Source: Micromonospora sediminicola (lineage in GTDB: Bacteria > Actinomycetota > Actinomycetes > Mycobacteriales > Micromonosporaceae). Taken from it: a stretch of DNA of 64,000 bases. Below, piece by piece: positions 1 through 7,470 of this stretch. Each line of letters opens with the position of its first letter. Positions within the stretch are counted from its first letter, which is position 1. The DNA lies in NCBI RefSeq assembly GCF_900089585.1, contig NZ_FLRH01000003.1, forward strand, positions 3,610,501-3,674,500, read 5' to 3'. Made by a program: the position numbers and the translations under genes. Under the pieces are notes generated by a model. That model had not been told where the DNA came from. It saw only the letters and a list, made by a program, of their open reading frames with translations, and did no database searches.

Positions 1-487
1 CGCGGTCGGTGACCCCGAGCGCGAGCAGCGCCTCCCGCCGCGCCACCCGGATGGGGCTGAGGTCGCGCAGCGGCACCCCCCGCTGCCGCAGCAGCGCGGC
101 GACGACCGCGGTGCCGGCCCGGGCGTGCCACGGCCAGGCCGAGGTGGACACCGGCCGCCGGCGGCCCACCGACAGGTCGGCCGTGCCGGCCGCCACCGGG
201 GCGACCAGCGCCGGCAGCTCACCGGGATCGAACGAGCCGTCCGCGTCCAGCACGCAGACCAGCTCGGTCTCGGCGTGTTCCAGCCCGGTGTGCACGGCCG
301 CGCCGTAACCGCGCCGGGGCTCGCGTACCACCCGGGCGCCGTGCCGGGCGGCCACCTCGGGCGAGCCGTCCCGGGAGCCGTTGTCCACCACGATCGCCCG
401 GTAGCCGGGCGGCAGCGCGCCCAGCACCCCGGGCAGGGCGGCGGCCTCGTCCAGGCACGGCAGCACCACGTCGATCTGTGTCCGCAT
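1..487 (-). CDS. Glycosyltransferase family 2, C-terminus outside window
   Basis: Predicted cytoplasmic or membrane-associated glycosyltransferase of the GT-A fold that transfers a sugar from an NDP-sugar. The N-terminus shows the GT2 pattern: DVVLPCLDEA at residues 5-14, VVDNGS near 33, and the metal-binding region VLDADGS near 78. The frame is open to the window edge, so 162 codons are seen and the C-terminus is missing. The start is the ATG at 487; a TAGCGT box lies seven bases upstream, suggesting a leaderless or nearly leaderless mRNA. It is divergent from the membrane protein at 633 and shares its promoter region, which carries GGTAAGG boxes. Acceptor and product are unknown; a dolichyl-phosphate-sugar synthase-like role is possible. 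Confidence 0.85.
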   Translation of the reverse strand, partial: MRTQIDVVLPCLDEAAALPGVLGALPPGYRAIVVDNGSRDGSPEVAARHGARVVREPRRGYGAAVHTGLEHAETELVCVLDADGSFDPGELPALVAPVAAGTADLSVGRRRPVSTSAWPWHARAGTAVVAALLRQRGVPLRDLSPIRVARREALLALGVTDR

Positions 488-533
488 GCCGCCGACGCTA
501 GGCCGGGACGCGTCGCCCCGTACCCCGATCGGG

Positions 534-568
534 CTTACGGAACCCTTACCGAGCAGGCATTTCTTACC
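534..568. promoter_or_regulatory. GGTAAGG direct-repeat box (candidate response-regulator site)
   Basis: Read on the minus strand, positions 550-534 are GGTAAGGGTTCCGTAAG, two GTAA cores 11 bp apart, and a third GGTAAG lies at 568-563. The same box recurs at 3277-3294 in the next divergent promoter. An 11-bp repeat period is typical of OmpR/PhoB-type regulators. The regulator is not in the window. Confidence 0.5.
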
Positions 569-632
569 ATCCGGTGACGCGCCTGCGGCTACCGCCCCAC
601 GGTGCGCCGGCCGGCCGTACCGTGCGGTCGTC

Positions 633-2108
633 ATGAGATCCGCACCCACGCTGCGCCGCACCTCGGCCGCGGACCGGACCGGAGCCCCGCACCGGGGCGA
701 CCTGGTCGTGGTCGCGGTCGAGGCGGCCCTGCTCGCCGCCGCCGTCGTGGTCGGCCTGGCGCTCAACCGGCGCGGCGTGGGGTTGCACGCCGACGCCGCG
801 CCGCTCTACGCCACCTGGCGTCCGCACGTCGGCTGGGGTACGCCGCTGGCGGTCCTGGTCGCGCTGGTCGTGCTCGGGCCCGGGCTGCGCTGGGCGCGGA
901 CCGCGCGCTGGGGCCCGCTGCTCGCCGCCGGCTGGCTGGCGGCGGTGGCGTGGACGCTGGCGCTGGCCCTCGTGGACGGCTGGTCGACCGGGCTGGCCCG
1001 GCGGCTCACCCCCCAGGCCGAGTATCTGCACGAGGTGCCCGGGGTGACCGACATCCCCCGGATGCTGGCCGGCTTCACCGACCGGATCCTGGACTTCCAA
1101 CCCGACTCCTGGTCCACGCACACCGCCGGACACCCGCCGGGCGCGCTGCTGGTCTTCGTCTGGCTGGACCGGGTCGGTCTCGGCGGCGGCGCCGCCGCCG
1201 CGCTCTGCTGCGTGCTGGTCGGCGCGACCGTCGCGGTGTCCGTGCCGGTCACGCTGCGGGCGCTCGGCGCCGCCGACGCCGCCCGGGCGGTGCTGCCGTT
1301 CCTGGTGCTGCTGCCCGGGGCGGTGTGGCTGGGCGCCTCCGGCGACGCGGTGTTCACCGGCGTGGTCGCCGCCGGGCTGGCCCTGCTGGCGGTACGCGGA
1401 CCGGCGGCCGCGCTGGCCGGCGGGCTGCTGCTCGGCTTCGCGCTGCACCTGTCGTACGGGTTCGTGCTGGTGGGCGCGCTGGCGGTGACCGTGCTGGCGC
1501 TGCGACCCGACCGTCGCCGGTCGGCGCTGCTCGCCGCGACCGCCGGTGTCGCCGCCGTCACCACGCTCTTCGTGCTGGCCGGTTTCCGCTGGTGGGAGGG
1601 GTACGACCGGGTGGTCGACCGCTACTACCAGGGCTGGGCGGCCGACCGCCCGTACGCGTACTGGGTCTGGGCGAACCTGGCGGCGTTGCTGCTCTCCGCC
1701 GGGCCGGTGCTCGGACCGGCGCTGCGTCGCGCCGCCGTGGCCGCCCGGGCGGGCTGGCGGACCGGCGTCGACCGTGTCGGAAGCACGCGGGTCACCGCCG
1801 GGGCGGACGCCGGCGGGACGGACCCGGTCGGCACGTCCTCGTCACCCGGTCGGTCGGCGGGCCGGCTCGCCCGGCGGGTCGTGGCGCTGGGGCCGACCGT
1901 CCTGCTGCCGGCCGCCGCCGCGCTGGTGGTGGCCGCCGCCGACCTGTCCGGAATGAGCAAGGCCGAGGTGGAGCGGATCTGGCTGCCGTTCGTGGTCTGG
2001 CTGCTGGTCGCCGTCGCGCACCTGCCGGCACCGGCCCGCCGCCGCTGGCTCGCCGCCCAGGCCCTGACCGCCCTCCTGGTCAACCATCTCCTCCTCACCG
2101 TCTCCTGA
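633..2108 (+). CDS. Polytopic membrane protein, possible GT-C-type transferase
   Basis: A 491-residue integral membrane protein with about ten hydrophobic helices and no signal peptide. I do not recognise a named family with certainty. A conserved-looking HTAGHPPGALL motif near residues 165-175 lies in a loop, and together with the many helices it recalls GT-C-type (ArnT/mannosyltransferase-like) enzymes that use polyprenyl-phosphate sugars. The Ala/Gly/Ser-rich insert around residues 385-415 looks like a flexible cytoplasmic loop. The ATG at 633 is chosen because upstream codons read through the promoter; TACCGT nine bases upstream may be its -10 box. The divergent GT2 gene could make a lipid-linked sugar used here (inference). 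Confidence 0.7.
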   Translation: MRSAPTLRRTSAADRTGAPHRGDLVVVAVEAALLAAAVVVGLALNRRGVGLHADAAPLYATWRPHVGWGTPLAVLVALVVLGPGLRWARTARWGPLLAAGWLAAVAWTLALALVDGWSTGLARRLTPQAEYLHEVPGVTDIPRMLAGFTDRILDFQPDSWSTHTAGHPPGALLVFVWLDRVGLGGGAAAALCCVLVGATVAVSVPVTLRALGAADAARAVLPFLVLLPGAVWLGASGDAVFTGVVAAGLALLAVRGPAAALAGGLLLGFALHLSYGFVLVGALAVTVLALRPDRRRSALLAATAGVAAVTTLFVLAGFRWWEGYDRVVDRYYQGWAADRPYAYWVWANLAALLLSAGPVLGPALRRAAVAARAGWRTGVDRVGSTRVTAGADAGGTDPVGTSSSPGRSAGRLARRVVALGPTVLLPAAAALVVAAADLSGMSKAEVERIWLPFVVWLLVAVAHLPAPARRRWLAAQALTALLVNHLLLTVS

Positions 2109-2132
2109 CCCCGCGTCGGCGGAGCGGGGGAG

Positions 2133-3197
2133 TCAGGCGGGGGAGAGGGCGGCGGGGGCGCGGAGGGGATCGGTGGCGAAGGCGGTGACGCCTTCGACGA
2201 AACCGACCCGCGCGGTGTAGCCGAGCAGCTCCCGGGCGCGGGCCGGATCGGCCACCACGTGCCGCACGTCGGCCGCCCGCGCGCCGCCGACCACCTCCGG
2301 CGCCGGGCCGTCCATCGCCCGGGCCAACGCCACCGCCAGGTCGCCGACCGTGTGCGGCTCGCCGGAGCAGACGTTCACCGCGACCAGACCCTCCGGCGGC
2401 GGCGCGGTCAGCGCCAGCAGGTTCGCCCGGGCCACGTCCGTCACGTGCACGAAGTCGCGCCGCTGGTGTCCGTCCTCCAGCACGACCGGCGCCCGCCCGG
2501 CGGCCAGCGCCGAGCGGAACAGCGAGGCCACCCCGGCGTACGGGGTGTCGCGGGGCATCCGCGGCCCGTACACATTGTGGTAGCGCAGCGCCCACACGCC
2601 GCCGCCGGTCTGCCGGGCCCACGCCGCGGCGTAGTGCTCCTGGGCCAGCTTGCTCGCCGCGTACGTGCTGCGCGGCTCCAGCGGCGCGTCCTCGGGCACC
2701 AGGGCCGGGGCGAGCGTGCCGCCGCACGCCGGGCAGGTCGGGTCGTAGCGGCCGGCGGCCAGGTCGGCGGTGCGGCGCGGGGCCGGACGGACCACCCCGT
2801 GCCGGGCGCAGGTGTAGCGCCCCTCGCCGTAGACCACCATGGAGCTGGCCAGCACCAGCCGCCGCACCCCGGCCCGGTGCATGGCGGCCAGCAGCACCGC
2901 CGTGCCGAGGTCGTTGTGCCCCGCGTAGTCGGGAGCGTCGGACGGGTCCAGCCCGTGGCCGACCATCGCCGCCTGGTGGCAGACCGCGTCCACGCCCGGC
3001 AACAGGCGGTCCAGCAGCGCGGCGTCGCGCACGTCGCCGACCACCGGGTCGTGCCGGCGGGCCCACTCCGGCAGCGTCCCGCCGTGCGCCTGCGGCAGCA
3101 GGGCGTCCAGGCAGACCGGCTGGTGGCCCTCGGCGGCCAGCAGGTCGGCGATCTGCGATCCGATGAACCCGGCCGCGCCGGTGACCAGTACCCGCAT
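2133..3197 (-). CDS. NAD-dependent epimerase/dehydratase with zinc-ribbon-like insert
   Basis: A 354-residue extended short-chain dehydrogenase, probably acting on a nucleotide sugar. The Rossmann motif GAAGFIG is at residues 7-13 and the catalytic YAASK is near 192, preceded by the expected Ser/Thr. Between strand 5 and the active-site Tyr is an insert with a CARH pair and CPACGG, about 35 residues apart, that looks like a small metal-binding knuckle; the standard GalE-like fold lacks it. The C-terminus keeps the substrate-binding region (HNVYGPR, RRDFVHVTDVA). It is divergent from the molybdopterin oxidoreductase and shares a promoter carrying the GGTAAGG box. TAGCGT lies eight bases before the ATG. 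Substrate unknown. Confidence 0.88.
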   Translation of the reverse strand: MRVLVTGAAGFIGSQIADLLAAEGHQPVCLDALLPQAHGGTLPEWARRHDPVVGDVRDAALLDRLLPGVDAVCHQAAMVGHGLDPSDAPDYAGHNDLGTAVLLAAMHRAGVRRLVLASSMVVYGEGRYTCARHGVVRPAPRRTADLAAGRYDPTCPACGGTLAPALVPEDAPLEPRSTYAASKLAQEHYAAAWARQTGGGVWALRYHNVYGPRMPRDTPYAGVASLFRSALAAGRAPVVLEDGHQRRDFVHVTDVARANLLALTAPPPEGLVAVNVCSGEPHTVGDLAVALARAMDGPAPEVVGGARAADVRHVVADPARARELLGYTARVGFVEGVTAFATDPLRAPAALSPA

Positions 3198-3261
3198 ACC
3201 GGCCCACGCTAGGGCACCCGGCAGCGGCCGGGGGCCGGTTCGCCCGGGACGTCAGCGGTCC

Positions 3262-3294
3262 GTAAGGGACGGCGACGGTAAGGCTTCGGTAATG
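3262..3294. promoter_or_regulatory. Second GGTAAGG direct-repeat box
   Basis: GGTAAGGCTTCGGTAATG at 3277-3294 matches the box at 534-550 in 14 of 17 positions with the same 11-bp spacing of GTAA cores; a further GTAAGGG starts at 3262. It sits between the epimerase and the molybdopterin oxidoreductase, so both divergent pairs are probably controlled by one regulator. Confidence 0.5.
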
Positions 3295-3386
3295 CGGCAA
3301 AAGCCGTCGTGAGGTGGCGTCGACGTCTAGCGTCCGAACCCGGGAGCACCGGCCGTCCGGCCGGCGCCGTCGCCCAGGGAGGTGCC

Positions 3387-4736
3387 GTGCCCACCGATGC
3401 CGCGACCGCGGGAGGCGGCGGGTCCGACGTCCCGCCGCCGCCCGGACCCGGGTACGCCGCCCCGGCCCGGCTCTGGCGCGCGCTGGACCGGCGCCGTCCG
3501 CCCGGCGTCGACGCGGTGGACCGGTCCTGGCGCAGTCCGGTACGCGGCCCGTGGCTGACCTCGGTGCTGGGCGCCGCGCTGCTGGTCACGCTGCCGCTGG
3601 TGATCGTCACCGGGCTGCTCGACTGGATCGCCTACGGCCCCCGTCTCGGGCAGGCGTTTCCCCGGGACGTGGGCTGGCTGCACCCACCGGTGTTCGACTG
3701 GCCGACCCGCCCGGTGTGGCTGTTCCGCCTCACCCAGGGGCTGCACGTCACGCTCGGGATCGTGCTGGTGCCGGTGGTGCTGACCAAGCTCTGGTCGGTG
3801 GTGCCGAAGCTGTTCGCCTGGCCGCCGGCCCGCTCGCTCGCGCAGGTGCTGGAACGCCTGTCGTTGTTGCTGCTGGTCGGCGGGATCCTGTTCCAGAGCG
3901 CCACCGGCCTGCTCAACGTCCAGTACGCGTACCTGTTCGGCTTCGACTTCTACACCGCACACTGGTACGGCGCCTGGGTGTTCACCGTCGCGCTGGTGGT
4001 CCACGTGACGATCAAGCTGCCCCGGCTGGTGACCGCGCTGCGCGGGCCGGGCTTCGCGCGTACCCCGGTGGCGCGGACCCGGGCGGAGCCGCTCGATCCG
4101 GACGGCCTGGTGGCCCGCCACCCGGGCCCGGCGACGATGAGCCGCCGAGGCGTGCTGGCGCTGGCCGGCGGGGGCGCGCTGCTGCTGGCCGCGCTGGCCG
4201 TCGGGCAGAGCGTGGACGCGTTGCGACGGACCGCGTTGCTGCTGCCCCGCGGCCGGCGGGTCGACGACGGACCGACCGGTTTCCCGGTCAACCGCACCGC
4301 CGCCGCGGCCGGCGTCACCCCGGACCGGACCGGTGCCGACTGGCGGCTGACGCTGCGCGCCGGCGACCGGACGCGGACGCTGGACCGGGCCGGGTTGCTC
4401 GCGCTGCCCCAGCACACCGCCACCCTGCCGATCGCCTGCGTGGAGGGCTGGTCCACCTCGCAGACCTGGACCGGCGTACGCCTGCGGGACCTGGCCGCGC
4501 TGGTCGGTGCCGACGCGCCCGCCGCCGCCCGGGTCCGGTCGCTGGAGCGCGGCGGGCAGTTCAACCGGGCCACCCTGCACGGCGGTCAGGTCGACGATCG
4601 GGACGCGCTGCTCGCGCTGCGGGTCAACGGCGTCGACCTCAGCCCCGACCACGGCTTCCCGGCGCGGATCGTGGTGCCCGCGCTGCCCGGCGTGCACTGC
4701 ACCAAGTGGGTCGAGGAGATCGTGTTCGATGGCTGA
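3387..4736 (+). CDS. Membrane molybdopterin-dependent oxidoreductase with cytochrome b-like domain
   Basis: A 449-residue fusion. Residues 1-50 are a Pro/Gly-rich cytoplasmic leader. Residues about 55-210 form four membrane helices with histidines placed to ligate haem (GLHVTLG, AHWYGAW, VVHVTIK), as in cytochrome b561-like subunits. A fifth helix near 250-270 precedes an extracytoplasmic sulfite-oxidase-type molybdopterin domain, with IACVEGWS near 348 carrying the likely Mo-ligating Cys. Such fusions pass electrons between a Mo active site outside the membrane and quinone; the substrate is unknown. A GTG at 3309 is in frame, but GTG 3387 has AGGGAGG just upstream and is preferred. The next gene overlaps its end by eight bases. 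Confidence 0.85.
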   Translation: MPTDAATAGGGGSDVPPPPGPGYAAPARLWRALDRRRPPGVDAVDRSWRSPVRGPWLTSVLGAALLVTLPLVIVTGLLDWIAYGPRLGQAFPRDVGWLHPPVFDWPTRPVWLFRLTQGLHVTLGIVLVPVVLTKLWSVVPKLFAWPPARSLAQVLERLSLLLLVGGILFQSATGLLNVQYAYLFGFDFYTAHWYGAWVFTVALVVHVTIKLPRLVTALRGPGFARTPVARTRAEPLDPDGLVARHPGPATMSRRGVLALAGGGALLLAALAVGQSVDALRRTALLLPRGRRVDDGPTGFPVNRTAAAAGVTPDRTGADWRLTLRAGDRTRTLDRAGLLALPQHTATLPIACVEGWSTSQTWTGVRLRDLAALVGADAPAAARVRSLERGGQFNRATLHGGQVDDRDALLALRVNGVDLSPDHGFPARIVVPALPGVHCTKWVEEIVFDG

Positions 4737-5175
4737 GTTCCGGCGGGCGTACGGCGCGGCGCCCTGGCACCTGCTGCTCCTGGTCGGCTGCTTCGCGGTG
4801 ACCGGGTGGATCGCGTTGCGGCTGGCCGGCGAGCCGACCGCCGGCCGGATGCTGCTGTGGTTCCTCGGCGCGGTGGTCGCGCACGACCTGGTGCTCTTCC
4901 CGGCGTACGCGGCGGTCGACCGGCTGCTGGGACGGGTCGGCCCGACGCCGCGCAACCACGTCCGGGTCCCGGCGCTCGGGTCGGGGCTGCTGTTCCTGGT
5001 CTACCTGCCCGGCATCCTCGGACTGGGCGACGGCACCTACACGGCGGCCACCGGCCTGGCGCCCCGGCCCCTGCTCGGCCGCTGGCTGGCGGTCACCGCC
5101 GTGCTCTTCGCCGCCAGCGCGCTGCTCTACGCGCTCCGCCGGAGCCGACACCGTCCGCCCGCACCACCGCCGTGA
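4729..5175 (+). CDS. Small four-helix membrane protein
   Basis: A 148-residue protein with about four hydrophobic helices and a basic, Pro-rich C-terminal tail. I do not recognise the family. The ATG lies inside the last codons of the molybdopterin oxidoreductase (eight-base overlap), so the two are translationally coupled and it may be a membrane partner of that enzyme. A conserved-looking HDLVLFPAYAAVDR segment follows helix 2. No catalytic motif or metal-binding cluster is seen. It is the last gene before the repeat-rich region. Confidence 0.75.
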   Translation: MAEFRRAYGAAPWHLLLLVGCFAVTGWIALRLAGEPTAGRMLLWFLGAVVAHDLVLFPAYAAVDRLLGRVGPTPRNHVRVPALGSGLLFLVYLPGILGLGDGTYTAATGLAPRPLLGRWLAVTAVLFAASALLYALRRSRHRPPAPPP

Positions 5176-5279
5176 CCCCGCCCTCCGGCGTGCGTGCGAT
5201 GGCCTGGCGTGCGGTGGTCTGGCGTGCGACGTCTCGGCGGGTGGCGGTCGAGCCTCCGACGGCCTGCCGCGCGACGTTC

Positions 5280-5480
5280 CGGCGCGCGGCCCACGGCGCG
5301 CGGCGCGGCTCACGGCGGGCGGCGCGCGGCGCGCGGCGCGGCTCACGGCGGGCGGCGCGCGGCGCGGCTCACGGCGGGCGGCGCGCGGCGCGCGGCGCGG
5401 CTCACGGCGGGCGGCGCGCGGCCCACGGCGCGCGGCGCGGCTCACGGCTCACGGCGCGCGGCTCACGGCGCGACCAGCGG
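5280..5480. repeat. GC-rich tandem repeat array (27/32-bp units)
   Basis: GGCTCACGG recurs at 5308, 5340, 5367 and 5399 with spacings of 32, 27 and 32 bp, embedded in GGCGCGCGGC runs; later copies are degenerate. Open frames across it encode only Arg/Ala/Gly repeats and are not credible genes. It lies downstream of both flanking genes. Confidence 0.8.
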
Positions 5481-5582
5481 GCAGATGCGTCGTCGTCCGC
5501 CGCCCCCGAGCGTGGCGGTGTTCGGCGGTTCCGACGGCCTCTCGTTGTCCCGCCCGTGGCCAGGACGGTTGACCTCCCGAGA

Positions 5583-5626
5583 CCGATATACCGGGTAGGC
5601 ATAATTATGACTCTCCGGTATATCGG
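5583..5626. promoter_or_regulatory. AT-rich 44-bp dyad, candidate operator
   Basis: A perfect 12-bp inverted repeat, CCGATATACCGG at 5583-5594 and CCGGTATATCGG at 5615-5626, has a second palindrome, CATAATTATG (5600-5609), on exactly the same centre (5604.5). It is AT-rich in a very GC-rich region. The central palindrome holds an ATG on each strand; both begin very short frames starting M-x-x-RYIG (the plus one runs 19 codons to 5666). No normal gene is attached to it. It could be an orphan operator or the trace of a lost gene. Confidence 0.5.
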
Positions 5627-5699
5627 TGAAAGCGAGGGCCTTCCCGCCCCGAGTCACGCTCCGTGACCTCCTCGGTGGAGGGTCGGGGTCGGAGTCCGC

Positions 5700-6020
5700 A
5701 GCCCACCACCGGCCACCCACCACCGGCCACCCACCACCGGCCACCGGCCACGGGCCACGGGCCACCGGCCACGGGCCACGGGCCACAGGCCACGGGCCAC
5801 GGGCCACGGGCCACAGGCCACGGTCACGGTCACCGGCCATGGGCCCCGACCACGGTCACCGGCCATGGGCCCCGACCACGGTCACCGGCCATGGGCCCCG
5901 ACCACGGGCGCCGGTCACGGGCGCCGGTCACGGGCGCCGGTCATCGGCCCCGGCCGCGGTCACCGGTCACCGGTCATCGGCCCCGGCCGCGGGTGCCGGC
6001 CGCGGGCGCCGGGCACCGGC
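5700..6020. repeat. Composite tandem repeats (7-, 26- and 13-bp units)
   Basis: Three adjacent arrays: a heptamer GGCCACG/GGCCACC from about 5700 to 5822; three copies of a 26-bp unit beginning CATGGGCCCC at 5838, 5864 and 5890; then about three copies of a 13-bp CGGGCGCCGGTCA unit from about 5906, grading into related sequence to 6020. It lies downstream of the permease gene. No gene is seen from 5176 to 6129. Confidence 0.8.
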
Positions 6021-6129
6021 CACGGGCTGCCGGTGGTCCGGGAGCTGCGGCGACGGCTGGCGGGCCGGGCGGGGCAGGGGAGAACGTCACGATGGAAACG
6101 GGGGGCGGGCCGGACAGGAACGGGACCGG

Positions 6130-7362
6130 TCAGGCGCCGGGGCCGACCAGCAGGGCCGCGACCGTGGCCGCCGTGGCGAGCGCGGCCAACGCGGCGCTGG
6201 TCGCCACGAACCGGCCGAGCGGCACCGCCACGCCGGCGGCGCGGCAGCGTTCGTACCAGATCAGGGTGGCCAGCGACGCCCACGGCGTGGCCAACGGGCC
6301 GACGTTCGTGCCGACCAGCAACGCCAGCAACTGGGTGTGTCGGTCGACGGCGATGACCGCCTCGCCGGCCAGGTAGGCCGGCAGGTTGTTGACCACGTTG
6401 CTGAACAGCGCCCCGACCGCGCCGGCCCGCAGCGCCCCCTCCGCCCCCGGGTCGGTGCCGATGAGCGTGCCCATCACGGTGTCCAGGCCGTGCCGGCCGA
6501 TGGTCTGCACCACCAGGAACAGCCCGGTCACGAAGACCAGCAGCCGCCACGGCACCAGCGCCGGCCGCAGCCGGTGCCGGGCCCGCACGGCGAAGCCGGC
6601 GACCAGGATCGCGGCGGCCACCCCGGAGGCGATCCCGATCTCGATTCCGGCCAGGACGGCGGCGACGAACAGCAGGCAGGCGGCGAGCGCGGTCCGGTAG
6701 AGCGTCCGGTCCGGCGGCGCGTACGGCGGCGGCGGGACGAACGGATCGGCGCCGGCGCGGGCCGGTCGCCAGTACCACCACCAGAGCAGCAGCATGGTGA
6801 TCGCGATGGCGACCAGCTGCGGCCACCACATCCGGGCCGCCCAGGGCAGCGGGTCGAGACCGATCCGGTCGCTGGCCAGGATGTTGGTCAGGTTGGACAC
6901 CGGCAGCAGCAGGCTCGCCGTGTTGGCCAGCCACACCGTGGTCATCGCCAGCGGGGTCGGCGGCACGTTCAGGGTGCGGGCCAGGGCGATCATCACCGGC
7001 GTCAGCAGCACCGCCGTGGTGTCCAGGTTGAGCGCGATCGTGGTCAGCGAGGCGACGGCGACGCAGAGCCAGAACAACGCCCGGAAGCTGCCCCGGGCGG
7101 TGATCGCCACCCGGGCGGCGAGCGCGTCGAAGACCCCGGCCACCGCGGTCAGCTCGGCCAGCACCACCACCGTGCCGAGGAAGATCAGGATGGGGACGAT
7201 CCGCCGCACGGTGGCCTCGGCGTCGGCGCGGGGGAGCAGCCCGGTGAGCACGCAGCCCACACCGACCACGGCCAGCCCGATCGCGATCCAGTCCAGCGTG
7301 TGCAGGCGCCGCCGACGGGGCCGGTCCGGCGCGGCGGACGGCGGATCGCCGACGGTCTCCAC
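6130..7362 (-). CDS. SLC13/ArsB-type permease
   Basis: A 410-residue membrane protein with about eleven helices. It belongs to the ion-transporter superfamily that includes ArsB and citrate/divalent-anion carriers, as shown by LNLDTTAVLLTPV near residue 115 and the repeat-like NVVNNLPAYL near 325, the two inverted-repeat hairpin regions of the family. Substrate (arsenite, dicarboxylate or other anion) cannot be told; no ars genes are adjacent. The GTG at 7362 is preferred because the longer frame to 7488 would run through the divergent NACHT gene's start, and the hydrophobic region begins about 25 residues after this GTG. GAGG lies about eleven bases upstream. Downstream is the repeat region. 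Confidence 0.8.
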   Translation of the reverse strand: METVGDPPSAAPDRPRRRRLHTLDWIAIGLAVVGVGCVLTGLLPRADAEATVRRIVPILIFLGTVVVLAELTAVAGVFDALAARVAITARGSFRALFWLCVAVASLTTIALNLDTTAVLLTPVMIALARTLNVPPTPLAMTTVWLANTASLLLPVSNLTNILASDRIGLDPLPWAARMWWPQLVAIAITMLLLWWWYWRPARAGADPFVPPPPYAPPDRTLYRTALAACLLFVAAVLAGIEIGIASGVAAAILVAGFAVRARHRLRPALVPWRLLVFVTGLFLVVQTIGRHGLDTVMGTLIGTDPGAEGALRAGAVGALFSNVVNNLPAYLAGEAVIAVDRHTQLLALLVGTNVGPLATPWASLATLIWYERCRAAGVAVPLGRFVATSAALAALATAATVAALLVGPGA

Positions 7363-7458
7363 GAGGGATGATCCTCGCACACCCGGCCGCGCCCGGTCCG
7401 ACCCGACGCGATCACGGCCCGGGCAGCCGAGGGTGTCGATCTGTTGACCGTCGGTGGC

Positions 7459-7470
7459 CATAATGACCAC
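7459..7470 (+). promoter_or_regulatory. -10 box placing the NACHT gene start (leaderless)
   Basis: CATAAT at 7459-7464 is followed by exactly six bases and then GTG 7471. This is the geometry of a leaderless actinobacterial mRNA starting at the first base of the codon. No ribosome binding site precedes GTG 7471. The in-frame TTG at 7444 would lie upstream of this transcription start and is rejected. Confidence 0.55.

Noticed and set aside
5280..6020. CRISPR-like array
   Set aside because: Repeat units directly abut without unique spacers of constant length, vary in length and are degenerate; there are no cas genes.
5626..7371. Long plus-strand frame beginning in the dyad
   Set aside because: It runs through tandem repeats and then antisense to the permease; no family motif and no conserved composition.
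7444..7470. TTG 7444 as start of the NACHT gene
   Set aside because: It lies upstream of the CATAAT -10 box, has no ribosome binding site and would add nine residues outside the TIR domain.
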